A stretch of DNA of 8,164 nt from an uncultured Chloroflexota bacterium. Lineage in GTDB: Bacteria > Chloroflexota > Dehalococcoidia > UBA2247 > RBG-13-53-26. The first letter of the stretch is position 1. Each line of letters begins with the position of its first letter. Of the stretch, positions 1 through 6,772 are shown piece after piece. Where the stretch lies: the NCBI GenBank assembly GCA_937860285.1, contig CALMBS010000309.1, positions 1 to 8,164 on the forward strand, written 5' to 3'. Below the pieces are notes generated by a model that did not search any database, had not been told where the DNA came from, and saw only the letters and a list, made by a program, of their open reading frames with translations. The position numbers were made by a program, and so were the translations under genes.

Positions 1-1425
1 GTCTTCGAGTCCATCTTCGGCGGGCTGGACATGGGGATGGAGATGTTCTTCTTCGCCGGGGTGACGATGGTGCTGGGCGCGGTCTGGGTGGTCTCCTACA
101 ACCTGGACCTCATCCTGCATCTGCTGGTGGCCGTGGTGGGCCGGTTCCAGAATGCCACCCCTGTCCTGCGGTCGGCCATGGCCTACCCCATGAAGAACAG
201 GCTGCGGACCGGCCTGACCATGGCCATGTTCGCCCTGATCATCTTCACCATCGTCTTCATGTCGGTGGTGATACGCGCCGACGCGGCGGTACTCTCGGAC
301 ACCAGGTCCGTGGGCGGTGGCTATGATGTCCTGGCTAACGTCAACTGGAACAGCCCCGTCGCCGGCGGGAACATCGAGGAAGCCATGGCGGACAAGGGCT
401 TCAAGTCCGGCGATTTCGTGGCCGTGGCCGGGATCTCCTCCGTCCCGCTGGAGATCAGGCAGTCAGGGGCCACGGCCGAAGAGTGGAAGCAGTACCTGGT
501 GCACGGCGTTGACGGCACGTTCATGGAGACCAACGGCTTCGGCTTCTCCGTCATGGCCCAGGGCTACCGGACCGCCAGGGAGGTCTGGCTGGCCCTGCGC
601 GACAACCCCGGACTGGCGGTCATCAGCGCCGACGCGGTGCCGTCCCGGAGTCCGATGAGCATCTCCTACGGGGAGGGATTCAAGGTGGAAGGCATCTACC
701 AGGAGGATGCGGACATGGGTCCCTTCGAGGTGCAGGTGAGGGCCTCCTACGCCGGCCTGGGGACCATAGAGAAGAACCTGACGGTCATCGGGGTGCTGCA
801 GTCGGTGAGCACCACGAACGTGGGCATATACACCTCGCAGGAGACGGTGGATGAGGCGGCCGCGCCCTACCTCGTGGTCCCCGTGACCACCTACCTCTTC
901 AAGCTGGCGGAAGGAGTGGATGCCACGACGATGGCCAACACCCTGGAGGCGGCCTTCCGCGAGAACGGCATGCAGGCGGACTCCATCGACGATCAGCTCC
1001 GGGAAGCGGCCAGGGTCAACTACACGGTGAACTCCCTGCTGACGGGTTTCATGGGCCTGGGGGTGGTCATCGGCATCGCCGGCCTGGGGGTGATCAGCAC
1101 CCGGGCGGTGGTGGAGCGGCGGCACCAGATAGGCATCCTGCGGGCCATCGGCTTCAAGCGCAGCAGCGTGCAGGCCTCCTTCCTCCTGGAGTCCTCGATA
1201 GTGGCGTCGCTGGGGGTCCTGATCGGGACCCTGCTGGCCCTGGCCCTCTCGTACCAGGTCCTGGACGACCTCAAGGACACCATCGAGAACGTGAAGTTCC
1301 AGATACCGTGGGTGGAGATGATGATCATCGCCGGGGTCTGCTGGTGCGCGTCGATGCTGATGACCCTCATCCCGGCCTGGCAGGTGTCCAAGATCTACCC
1401 GGCGGAAGCCCTGCGCTACGAGTAG
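1..1425 (+). CDS. FtsX/MacB-type ABC transporter permease, C-terminal part (5' end outside window)
   Basis: The reading frame is open from base 1, so the gene begins upstream; the first Met in the window (base 31) is internal. 474 residues are visible and align end to end with residues 523-994 of the complete permease at 3147-6131, both ending in PAEALRYE. Visible order: a membrane segment (about residues 15-33), a cytoplasmic loop with AYPMKNR, a membrane segment (72-91), an extracytoplasmic domain of about 250 residues resembling the MacB periplasmic core, then the FtsX domain with three membrane segments (about 345-365, 397-417, 437-457) and the typical VERRHQIGILRAIGF loop that contacts the ATPase. 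In the family such permeases move lipids, lipoproteins or peptides out of, or transmit force across, the membrane; the substrate here is unknown. Its ATPase is not visible and may lie upstream or be the one at 2455. Truncation is by the window edge, not decay. Confidence 0.93.
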   Translation, partial: VFESIFGGLDMGMEMFFFAGVTMVLGAVWVVSYNLDLILHLLVAVVGRFQNATPVLRSAMAYPMKNRLRTGLTMAMFALIIFTIVFMSVVIRADAAVLSDTRSVGGGYDVLANVNWNSPVAGGNIEEAMADKGFKSGDFVAVAGISSVPLEIRQSGATAEEWKQYLVHGVDGTFMETNGFGFSVMAQGYRTAREVWLALRDNPGLAVISADAVPSRSPMSISYGEGFKVEGIYQEDADMGPFEVQVRASYAGLGTIEKNLTVIGVLQSVSTTNVGIYTSQETVDEAAAPYLVVPVTTYLFKLAEGVDATTMANTLEAAFRENGMQADSIDDQLREAARVNYTVNSLLTGFMGLGVVIGIAGLGVISTRAVVERRHQIGILRAIGFKRSSVQASFLLESSIVASLGVLIGTLLALALSYQVLDDLKDTIENVKFQIPWVEMMIIAGVCWCASMLMTLIPAWQVSKIYPAEALRYE

Positions 1426-1428
1426 GCC

Positions 1429-1469
1429 CGCGCCGTCCGCGCCCGATGGGCTCACCGTGGCGCGGCGCG
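1429..1469 (+). terminator. GC-rich stem-loop after the first permease, possible terminator
   Basis: CGCGCCG (1429-1435) can pair with CGGCGCG (1463-1469), enclosing a second small hairpin GCCC-GAT-GGGC (1441-1451). It begins 4 bases after the permease stop. No T-run follows, so it is not a classic intrinsic terminator; it may slow or end transcription before the downstream promoter, or merely reflect the high GC. Confidence 0.25.
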
Positions 1470-1477
1470 CGCCTTCC

Positions 1478-1507
1478 TTGACTCCCCTGCGGGCCGGGAC
1501 GTATGAT
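1478..1507 (+). promoter_or_regulatory. sigma70-like promoter for caspase-ABC unit
   Basis: TTGACT (1478-1483) and TATGAT (1502-1507) each match the consensus at 5 of 6 positions, with an 18-base spacer. Transcription would start near 1514, giving a leader of about 70 bases before the caspase ATG. The boxes sit in an otherwise GC-rich gap, so a chance match is less likely. This makes the caspase the probable first gene of a unit including the ATPase and second permease. Confidence 0.6.
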
Positions 1508-1530
1508 TCCCGGCATAGCCCCCACAGGAA

Positions 1531-1573
1531 GACGCGGTCGGCGGCCGCGGGGGCGTCCTGTCCGCAGGAGGGG
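1531..1573 (+). promoter_or_regulatory. caspase ribosome-binding site with structured leader
   Basis: AGGAGGGG (1566-1573) is a near-perfect Shine-Dalgarno sequence ahead of ATG 1583 and decides that start over an in-frame upstream ATG at 1457, which lies before the promoter boxes. The leader can fold: GACGC (1531-1535) pairs with GCGTC (1553-1557), and CCTG (1557-1560) with CAGG (1565-1568), the latter overlapping the Shine-Dalgarno. The site itself is secure; a regulatory role for the folds is speculative. Confidence 0.6.
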
Positions 1574-1582
1574 AAGCCTGAT

Positions 1583-2398
1583 ATGGCCAAGCACGCACTG
1601 TGCATCGGTATCAACAACTACCCCGGAACAGACAGTGACCTGGCCGGGTGTGTCAACGACGCCAACGACTGGGCCCGGGAGCTGGCCCGGCGGCGGTTTG
1701 AGGTGGAGAAGATGCTGGACGGCCAGGCCACCGGGAGGGCCATGCGGTCGGCCATCCGGGAGACGCTGGCCCGGGCCCGGGCCGGGGACCTGGTGGTGGT
1801 CCAGTACTCGGGGCACGGCTCGTTCGTGCCCGACGACGACGGCGATGAGCCCGACGGGACCGACGAGTGCCTCTGCCCGCATGACGTGAAGACAAGGGGG
1901 CCCATTACGGACGACGAGCTGTTCGAGCTCTACAGCGCCAGGCCTCCGGGGGTGAAGGTCCTGATGATCTCCGACTCATGCCACTCCGGAACGGTGGCCC
2001 GGTTTGCCCCCATCACCACCCCGCCCACCACGAAGGGGAGACATGCCCCGCAGCGCAAGGTGCGGTTCCTGCCGCCGGCAGCATACCTGCCGCGGCGCGA
2101 GGTGGCGAAGCTGGGCGTGCGGCGGTGCCTTCGCCGGTCCAGCCCGCCCGGCCGCTACGCCTCCCTGCTGATGGCGGGTTGCCAGGACACGGAGTACAGC
2201 TACGACGCCTACTTCGAGGGCCGCCCCAACGGGGCCTTCACCTTCGTGGCGCTGCGGGCCCTGGCCGGCCTCCCGGCGGGGGCCACTTACGCGCAGTGGT
2301 TTGCGCTGATACGCGAAGCGCTGCCGTCGCAGCAGTACCCCCAGACGCCCAATCTCTACGGTTCGAAGAGCATGAAGCAGTGGAAGGTGCTGGCCTAG
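1583..2398 (+). CDS. caspase/metacaspase-family (peptidase C14) cysteine protease
   Basis: A 271-residue stand-alone caspase-fold protein. It opens with KHALCIGINNYPG, the first strand of the p20 domain. The catalytic His is H78 in YSGHGS, followed by the acidic stretch DDDGDEPDGTDE typical of prokaryotic metacaspases (orthocaspases); the catalytic Cys is C133 in DSCHSGT. ITDDEL (108-113), AGCQDTEYSYD (198-208) and the NGAFTF strand (216-221) complete the fold. Family members cleave after Arg or Lys, often need calcium, and serve in stress response, cell death or defence. There is no signal peptide or membrane segment, so it is probably cytoplasmic, and no fused sensor domain. The stretch between C133 and the last strands (about 140-191) is rich in Arg, Lys and Pro, a plausible self-cleavage linker. 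The gene lies between two paralogous permeases, 56 bases before an ABC ATPase gene. Its target is unknown. Confidence 0.93.
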   Translation: MAKHALCIGINNYPGTDSDLAGCVNDANDWARELARRRFEVEKMLDGQATGRAMRSAIRETLARARAGDLVVVQYSGHGSFVPDDDGDEPDGTDECLCPHDVKTRGPITDDELFELYSARPPGVKVLMISDSCHSGTVARFAPITTPPTTKGRHAPQRKVRFLPPAAYLPRREVAKLGVRRCLRRSSPPGRYASLLMAGCQDTEYSYDAYFEGRPNGAFTFVALRALAGLPAGATYAQWFALIREALPSQQYPQTPNLYGSKSMKQWKVLA

Positions 2399-2403
2399 GC
2401 CGC

Positions 2404-2433
2404 GGCCTCACCCGGGGCATCCCGGTGAGAGCC
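2404..2433 (+). promoter_or_regulatory. intercistronic hairpin between caspase and ABC ATPase genes
   Basis: GGC-CTCACC-(C)-GGG (2404-2416) pairs with CCC-GGTGAG-(A)-GCC (2421-2433): 12 base pairs with two single-base bulges and a 4-base loop, starting 6 bases after the caspase stop. No T-run follows, so full termination is unlikely. It could set differential expression of protease and transporter, protect an RNA end, or act as a partial terminator. Confidence 0.5.
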
Positions 2434-2454
2434 AGGAACGAGAGGTAGTTTGAC

Positions 2455-3144
2455 ATGGCGCTGGAAGAGAACATCATCGATGCCAGGGGTATCCACAAGA
2501 CCTACCAGACGGGGACGGTGCAGGTGCATGCGCTGAAGGGGGTGGACTTCGCGGTAAAGCGGGGTGAGATGGTGGCGGTGATGGGGCCCAGCGGCTGTGG
2601 CAAGACTACCCTGCTCAACTGCCTGTCGGGGCTGGACGACTTCGACCAGGGCGAGCTGGTGATCGAAGGGACCCAGCTGCCCCGGATGTCGGACAACGAG
2701 CGGACCGACTACCGGGCCCGCCGCATGGGCTTCGTCTTTCAGCTGTACAACCTGCTGCCGGTCTTGAGCTCCGTGGAGAATGTGGAGATGCCCCTGCTGG
2801 TGTCCGGGGTGCCGCCGGCCAGGGCCCGGCAGGCCGCCCTGGAGGCCCTGGCCATGGTGGGGCTGCCCGGCCTGACCGACCGCCTGCCGGCGGAGCTCTC
2901 CGGGGGCCAGCGCCAGCGGGTGACCATCGCCAGGGCCCTGGTGAACCAGCCGGCCATCATCTGGGCCGATGAGCCGACGGGAGACCTGGACAGTGAAACC
3001 ACGCGGGAGATCATGGACCTCCTCTGCCGGCTCAATACGGAGAACCAGCAGACCTTCGTCCTGGTGACCCACTCCGATGAGGTGGCCAGGAGGGCCGACC
3101 GCATCGTCCGGATGCGGGACGGCCTGATCGTCGACGGGGCGTAG
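2455..3144 (+). CDS. ABC transporter ATP-binding protein, LolD/MacB type
   Basis: A 229-residue nucleotide-binding subunit of normal length for the LolD/MacB/FtsE group. Walker A is GPSGCGKTT (44-52), Q-loop Gln 96 in FVFQLYNL, signature LSGGQRQRVTIARAL (148-162), Walker B IIWADE (168-173) followed by the PTGDLDS D-loop, and switch His 206 in LVTHSDE. All catalytic residues are present, so it should hydrolyse ATP as a dimer on the cytoplasmic face. ATG 2455 has GAGAGG (2440-2445) 9 bases upstream. Its stop lies 2 bases before the GTG of the permease at 3147, so the two almost certainly form one transporter. It could also energise the paralogous permease upstream, since both share the same coupling loop. 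Substrate is not predictable from the sequence. Confidence 0.96.
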   Translation: MALEENIIDARGIHKTYQTGTVQVHALKGVDFAVKRGEMVAVMGPSGCGKTTLLNCLSGLDDFDQGELVIEGTQLPRMSDNERTDYRARRMGFVFQLYNLLPVLSSVENVEMPLLVSGVPPARARQAALEALAMVGLPGLTDRLPAELSGGQRQRVTIARALVNQPAIIWADEPTGDLDSETTREIMDLLCRLNTENQQTFVLVTHSDEVARRADRIVRMRDGLIVDGA

Positions 3145-3146
3145 CC

Positions 3147-6131
3147 GTGCAGAAGCTCTTCGGCGCTCCGCTCTACATCATAGGCATCGTCATGCTGGTC
3201 CTGTTCGTCACGGTGGTGGTGGCGGTGGCCGCGCTGGCGGCACGGAACCGGATCATGTTCATGGTGGGCGTGCGGATCATCCCCAAGAGGCCCGCCCAGA
3301 GGGCCCTGATCGTGCTGGGTCTCATGCTCAGCACGGTGCTGGTCACGGCCGCCTTCAGCACCGGCGATACCGTGGGCTACACCATCCGGTCGCTGTCGGT
3401 GGAGGCCCTGGGCAACACCGACGAGGCGGTCACCGTGCCGGACGCCCAGACGGCCCCTGAGGCGGGGTACTTCGATGAGGCCGTTGTGGAGATAGTCAGG
3501 AGGGAGCTGGCCGGCGCCAGCGTCGATGGTATCCTGCCCGTGATCCAGGAGCAGTTGCCGCTGCTTAACCCCGCCAGGATGGTCAGCGTGCCGGGCGCCA
3601 TCCTGTTTGCCCCCGGCCCCGAGTACAGCCAGTACACCCGCCTGACGAGTGTGGACGGCGCCGATGTCAGCTTCGCGGATTTGGCGTCTCCCGGAGAGGA
3701 CATCCCGGTCTTCCTCGATGAGGACACGGCGGAGGACCTCCAGGCTGCAGCCGGCGATCAGCTGTACGTTTTCGTGGGGGAGGAGACCGTCTCGCTCCGG
3801 GTGGCGGGGGTGGTGGAGGGCTCGTCGTCGGGAAGCCTCACCTTCGTCCTGATGACGCTGGACCGGGCGCAGGCCCTCCTGAACAGACCGGGCCTGATCA
3901 ACGCCGTCTACATCTCCAACACCGGCGGCGAGATAGACGGGGCCAGGTTCACGGATGAGGTGGAGGCCAGGCTCGCGGCCCCCCTCGAAGAGATGGGCCT
4001 GGAGCTGCAGACCGCCAAGCAGGATGCCCTGAGCGCCGCCGACACCTTCGGCAGCCTCCTCACCGCGGTGTTTGTCCTCTTCGGGCTGTTCTCCGTGGCT
4101 GCCGGCGTGCTGCTCATATTCCTCATCTTCATGATGCTGGCGGCGGCCCGCAAGTCCGAGATGGGCATGGCCCGGGCAGTGGGCACCAAGCGCAGCCACC
4201 TGGTCCAGATGTTCGTCTTCGAGGGGGTGGTCTACGACCTGCTGGCGGCCGTCGTTGGGCTGGGCCTGGGGGTGCTGGTCACCTATGCCATCGCCGGCGT
4301 CATGGCCAGCATGGTGCCTCAGAGCGTGCCCATAGACATCGCCTTCCATGTTGAGCCGTGGAGCCTGGTGGTGTCCTTCACGCTGGGGATACTGGTCACC
4401 CTGGTCACCGTGACCCTGTCCGCCTGGAAGGTCAGCCGCCTCAATATCGTGCGGGCCATCCGGGACGTACCGGAGCCGGCCCTCAAGAAGGTGGGCCGGG
4501 GCACGCTGGCGCTGGGGGTGGTGCTGGGCACCCTCGGCCTGATACTCCTGCTCACCGGGATCATCTCCGAGCAGGCCGGCCTCCTGTATCTGGGGGTGTC
4601 CCTGATCATCATCGGCCTGGCGCTGGCGGCGCGGTGGCGCGGCGCCGGGGAACGCCTTGTCTTCACCGTGGCCGGGGCGCTCCTGGTGGCCTGGTGCCTG
4701 CTACCGGTCAGCGTGTTCGAGGCGGTCTTCGGCGAGACGAAGAGCGGGATCGAGATGTTCTTCATCGTGGGCATAACCATGGTGCTGGGTGGCGTCTGGA
4801 TGGTGTCGTACAACCTGGACCTGGTGATGCGCCTGCTGGTGTGGGCGGTCGGCGGGGTCAGGGGCGTGGCCCCCGTCCTGCGGTCGGCCATGGCCTACCC
4901 CATGAAGAACCGGATGAGGACCGGCCTGACCATGGCCATGTTCTCCATGGTCATCTTCAGCATCGTCTTCATGTCCGTTATCATTCGGGCCAACACGGCT
5001 ATCCTGTCGGACGCCCAGTCGATAGCCGGGGGGTACGACATCTATGCCGGCGTGAGCTACCTCAGTCCCATCCGCGACATCGAGGGGACGCTGCTGCAGA
5101 AGGGGTTCGAGCCGGAGGACTTCCAGGCGGTGGCGGCGACCTCCACCATCCCCATGGAGATCAGGCAGATGGGCGCCAGGAGCGAGGACTGGCAGGACTA
5201 CGTTGTCAGCGGGGTGGACGATGCCTACCTGGAGAGCAACGAGTTCAAGTTCCTGATCATGGGCCAGGGCTACGAGACCGCCGCCGACGTTTGGGAGGCG
5301 CTGCGGGACAACCCCGGCCTGGCGGTGATCAGCGCGGATGCCGTACCGGCCATGAGCTCCATGAGCTTCGCCTTCGGCGGCATGTTCCTCCTGGAGGGCA
5401 TCGACCAGAACGACGATGAGATGTCCCCCATCCAGGTGCAGGTCCGGAGGACCGTGCCAGGCATGGAGGGGGCCCAGACCATCGAGACGGAGCTGACCAT
5501 CATCGCCGTGCTGGAGTCGGTCAGTTTCAACTACGGCGTGTATACGTCGCAGCAGACCGTGGACCAGGCTTCTCCCTTCTCTGTCCCGGCCACCACCTAC
5601 CTCTTCAAGCTCAGTGACGGCGTGGACGCCGCGGAGACCGCCGATGCCCTGGAGTCGGCCTTCCTGGCCTACGGCATGCAGGCGGAGTCGGTGGAGAAGC
5701 AGCTCGAAGAGGCCAACAGGATCAACTACACCATCAATGCCCTACTCACCGGTTTCATGGGGCTGGGGCTGGTGGTGGGCATCGCGGCCCTGGGGGTGAT
5801 CAGCACGAGGGCGGTCGTGGAGCGGCGCCACGAGATTGGCGTCCTGCGGGCCATCGGGTTCCGGTCCAGCAACGTGCAGGCGGCCTTCCTCCTGGAGTCG
5901 TCCATCGTGGCCTCCCTGGGGATCCTGATCGGAACGGTACTGGCCCTGTCCCTCTCGTACCAGGTGCTGGGCGAAATGAAGGACGACTACCAGAACCTGT
6001 CCTTCCAGATGCCGTGGCTGGAGCTGGGCATCATCGCCGGGGTGTCCTGGGTGGCATCCATGCTGATGACCGTCATCCCGGCCTGGAGGGCCTCCAAGAT
6101 CACTCCGGCGGAAGCCCTGCGGTACGAGTAG
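3147..6131 (+). CDS. large two-module FtsX/MacB-type ABC transporter permease
   Basis: 994 residues with two MacB-core/FtsX modules in one chain. The first has a membrane segment at 51-70, an extracytoplasmic domain (about 71-302) and FtsX segments at about 303-330, 362-388 and 405-426. The second has a segment at 594-613, an extracytoplasmic domain (614-864) and FtsX segments at about 865-885, 917-937 and 957-977. An extra N-terminal segment (11-31) and four linking ones (about 453-555) give roughly 13 in all. Coupling loops RKSEMGMARAVGTKR and ERRHEIGVLRAIGFR mark both FtsX domains. One chain can thus supply both halves of the membrane channel. The GTG start, 2 bases after the ATPase stop with only GGGG (3136-3139) as Shine-Dalgarno, suggests translational coupling. 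Family roles are export or extraction of lipids, lipoproteins or peptides, or mechanical signalling to outer partners. The second module is the paralogue of the protein ending at 1425. Confidence 0.94.
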   Translation: MQKLFGAPLYIIGIVMLVLFVTVVVAVAALAARNRIMFMVGVRIIPKRPAQRALIVLGLMLSTVLVTAAFSTGDTVGYTIRSLSVEALGNTDEAVTVPDAQTAPEAGYFDEAVVEIVRRELAGASVDGILPVIQEQLPLLNPARMVSVPGAILFAPGPEYSQYTRLTSVDGADVSFADLASPGEDIPVFLDEDTAEDLQAAAGDQLYVFVGEETVSLRVAGVVEGSSSGSLTFVLMTLDRAQALLNRPGLINAVYISNTGGEIDGARFTDEVEARLAAPLEEMGLELQTAKQDALSAADTFGSLLTAVFVLFGLFSVAAGVLLIFLIFMMLAAARKSEMGMARAVGTKRSHLVQMFVFEGVVYDLLAAVVGLGLGVLVTYAIAGVMASMVPQSVPIDIAFHVEPWSLVVSFTLGILVTLVTVTLSAWKVSRLNIVRAIRDVPEPALKKVGRGTLALGVVLGTLGLILLLTGIISEQAGLLYLGVSLIIIGLALAARWRGAGERLVFTVAGALLVAWCLLPVSVFEAVFGETKSGIEMFFIVGITMVLGGVWMVSYNLDLVMRLLVWAVGGVRGVAPVLRSAMAYPMKNRMRTGLTMAMFSMVIFSIVFMSVIIRANTAILSDAQSIAGGYDIYAGVSYLSPIRDIEGTLLQKGFEPEDFQAVAATSTIPMEIRQMGARSEDWQDYVVSGVDDAYLESNEFKFLIMGQGYETAADVWEALRDNPGLAVISADAVPAMSSMSFAFGGMFLLEGIDQNDDEMSPIQVQVRRTVPGMEGAQTIETELTIIAVLESVSFNYGVYTSQQTVDQASPFSVPATTYLFKLSDGVDAAETADALESAFLAYGMQAESVEKQLEEANRINYTINALLTGFMGLGLVVGIAALGVISTRAVVERRHEIGVLRAIGFRSSNVQAAFLLESSIVASLGILIGTVLALSLSYQVLGEMKDDYQNLSFQMPWLELGIIAGVSWVASMLMTVIPAWRASKITPAEALRYE

Positions 6132-6151
6132 GAACGGCTCCACGGGGCCAT

Positions 6152-6187
6152 CGGCCGGGAGTCACGACAGCACGGGACTATTGGCCG
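6152..6187. terminator. hairpin between convergent genes, possible bidirectional terminator
   Basis: Arms 6152-6163 and 6176-6187 pair at 11 of 12 positions, counting two G-T pairs, around a 12-base loop. It lies in the 65-base gap where the permease (+) and flavoprotein (-) genes converge, the usual place for a shared terminator. Neither side has a T-run. An alternative 6-bp stem, CGACAG (6165-6170) with CTGTCG (6189-6194), competes with it. Confidence 0.35.
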
Positions 6188-6196
6188 GCTGTCGCC

Positions 6197-6772
6197 TTAG
6201 CGGTGCAGCTTCTTCAGCAGCCAGGCCATGTTCCGGCCCAGGACCTGCATGGTCTGCATGCCCTCCCGGTCGCGGTCCACGTCACCCTTCTCTAGGCCGA
6301 AGGCGAAGCTCCAGTAGGAGGACCCGGGCACGATCATCTCGGACAGCAGGAAGAAGTGGTTGAGCGTGTCGAAGGCGGTGACCATCCCTCCCCGCCTCAC
6401 CGCCACCACGGCCGCCCCCACCTTGCGGCGCAGCAGGCCGCCGTTGGCCTTGTTGACCATCACCGCCCGGTCGATGAGGGCCTTCATCTCTGCCGGCACG
6501 CTGGCCACGAACACCGGCGATCCCAGGATGATGGCATCGGCCCCGATCATCTTCTCCACATGGGAGTTCAGGGCGTCCCGGGCCTGGACGCACCGCCGGT
6601 CCTGGTTGATGTAGCACTTGTAGCAGCCGAGGCAGCCGCGAAGAGGCCTGCCGGCCAGCGAGACCATCTCCGTTTCGATGCCCTCTTCCTGCAGCTCGGC
6701 CAAAACGTGGCGGATGAGGATGGCGGTGTTGCTGTCACCCCGGGGGCTGCCGTTGAAGGCCACCACTTTCAT
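6197..6772 (-). CDS. flavodoxin-fold iron-sulfur flavoprotein / NADPH-dependent FMN reductase family
   Basis: 191 residues. The N-terminal MKVVAFNGSPRGDSNT (1-16) is the FMN-phosphate loop of the NADPH-dependent FMN reductase family, and LGSPVFVASVPAEMKALIDR (83-102) is the second flavin-contact region. C47, C50, C53 and C61 form CX2CX2CX7C, matching the compact cysteine motif of iron-sulfur flavoproteins (Isf), which hold a 4Fe-4S cluster beside FMN. It probably transfers electrons between ferredoxin-like donors and small oxidants or metabolites in the cytoplasm; the partner is unknown. The ATG overlaps the sirtuin stop (ATGA, 6772-6769), and AGGGAG (6785-6780) inside the sirtuin end serves as Shine-Dalgarno 7 bases away. 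The open frame runs further upstream but only as an overlap of the sirtuin gene. Length is normal for the family. Confidence 0.93.
   Translation of the reverse strand: MKVVAFNGSPRGDSNTAILIRHVLAELQEEGIETEMVSLAGRPLRGCLGCYKCYINQDRRCVQARDALNSHVEKMIGADAIILGSPVFVASVPAEMKALIDRAVMVNKANGGLLRRKVGAAVVAVRRGGMVTAFDTLNHFFLLSEMIVPGSSYWSFAFGLEKGDVDRDREGMQTMQVLGRNMAWLLKKLHR

Noticed and set aside
1..1425. First permease as a decayed, truncated pseudogene copy
   Set aside because: The frame is open to base 1 and matches the paralogue without frameshift; truncation coincides with the window edge.
1457..1582. In-frame upstream ATG start for the caspase gene
   Set aside because: It lies before the promoter boxes and lacks a Shine-Dalgarno; ATG 1583 has AGGAGGGG upstream and begins exactly at the caspase-fold first strand.
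463..1617. 384-residue open frame on the minus strand across the first permease
   Set aside because: It is antisense to a gene with clear FtsX features, rich in Gly, His, Arg and Asp without domain motifs; long antisense frames are expected at high GC.
2739..4349. 536-residue open frame on the minus strand across the ATPase and permease
   Set aside because: It overlaps two firmly identified genes and has low-complexity His/Gly/Asp/Glu-rich composition with no recognisable fold.
4358..5419. 353-residue open frame on the plus strand within the large permease
   Set aside because: Out-of-frame shadow of the permease; Gly/Pro/Arg-rich and without motifs, while the main frame shows two-module FtsX structure throughout.
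1583..6131. A complete defence system of caspase-effector type (e.g. CBASS, gasdermin or CRISPR-linked)
   Set aside because: No cyclase, gasdermin, NLR-like ATPase, TPR-CHAT or Cas gene is present; the neighbours are a transporter ATPase and permeases.
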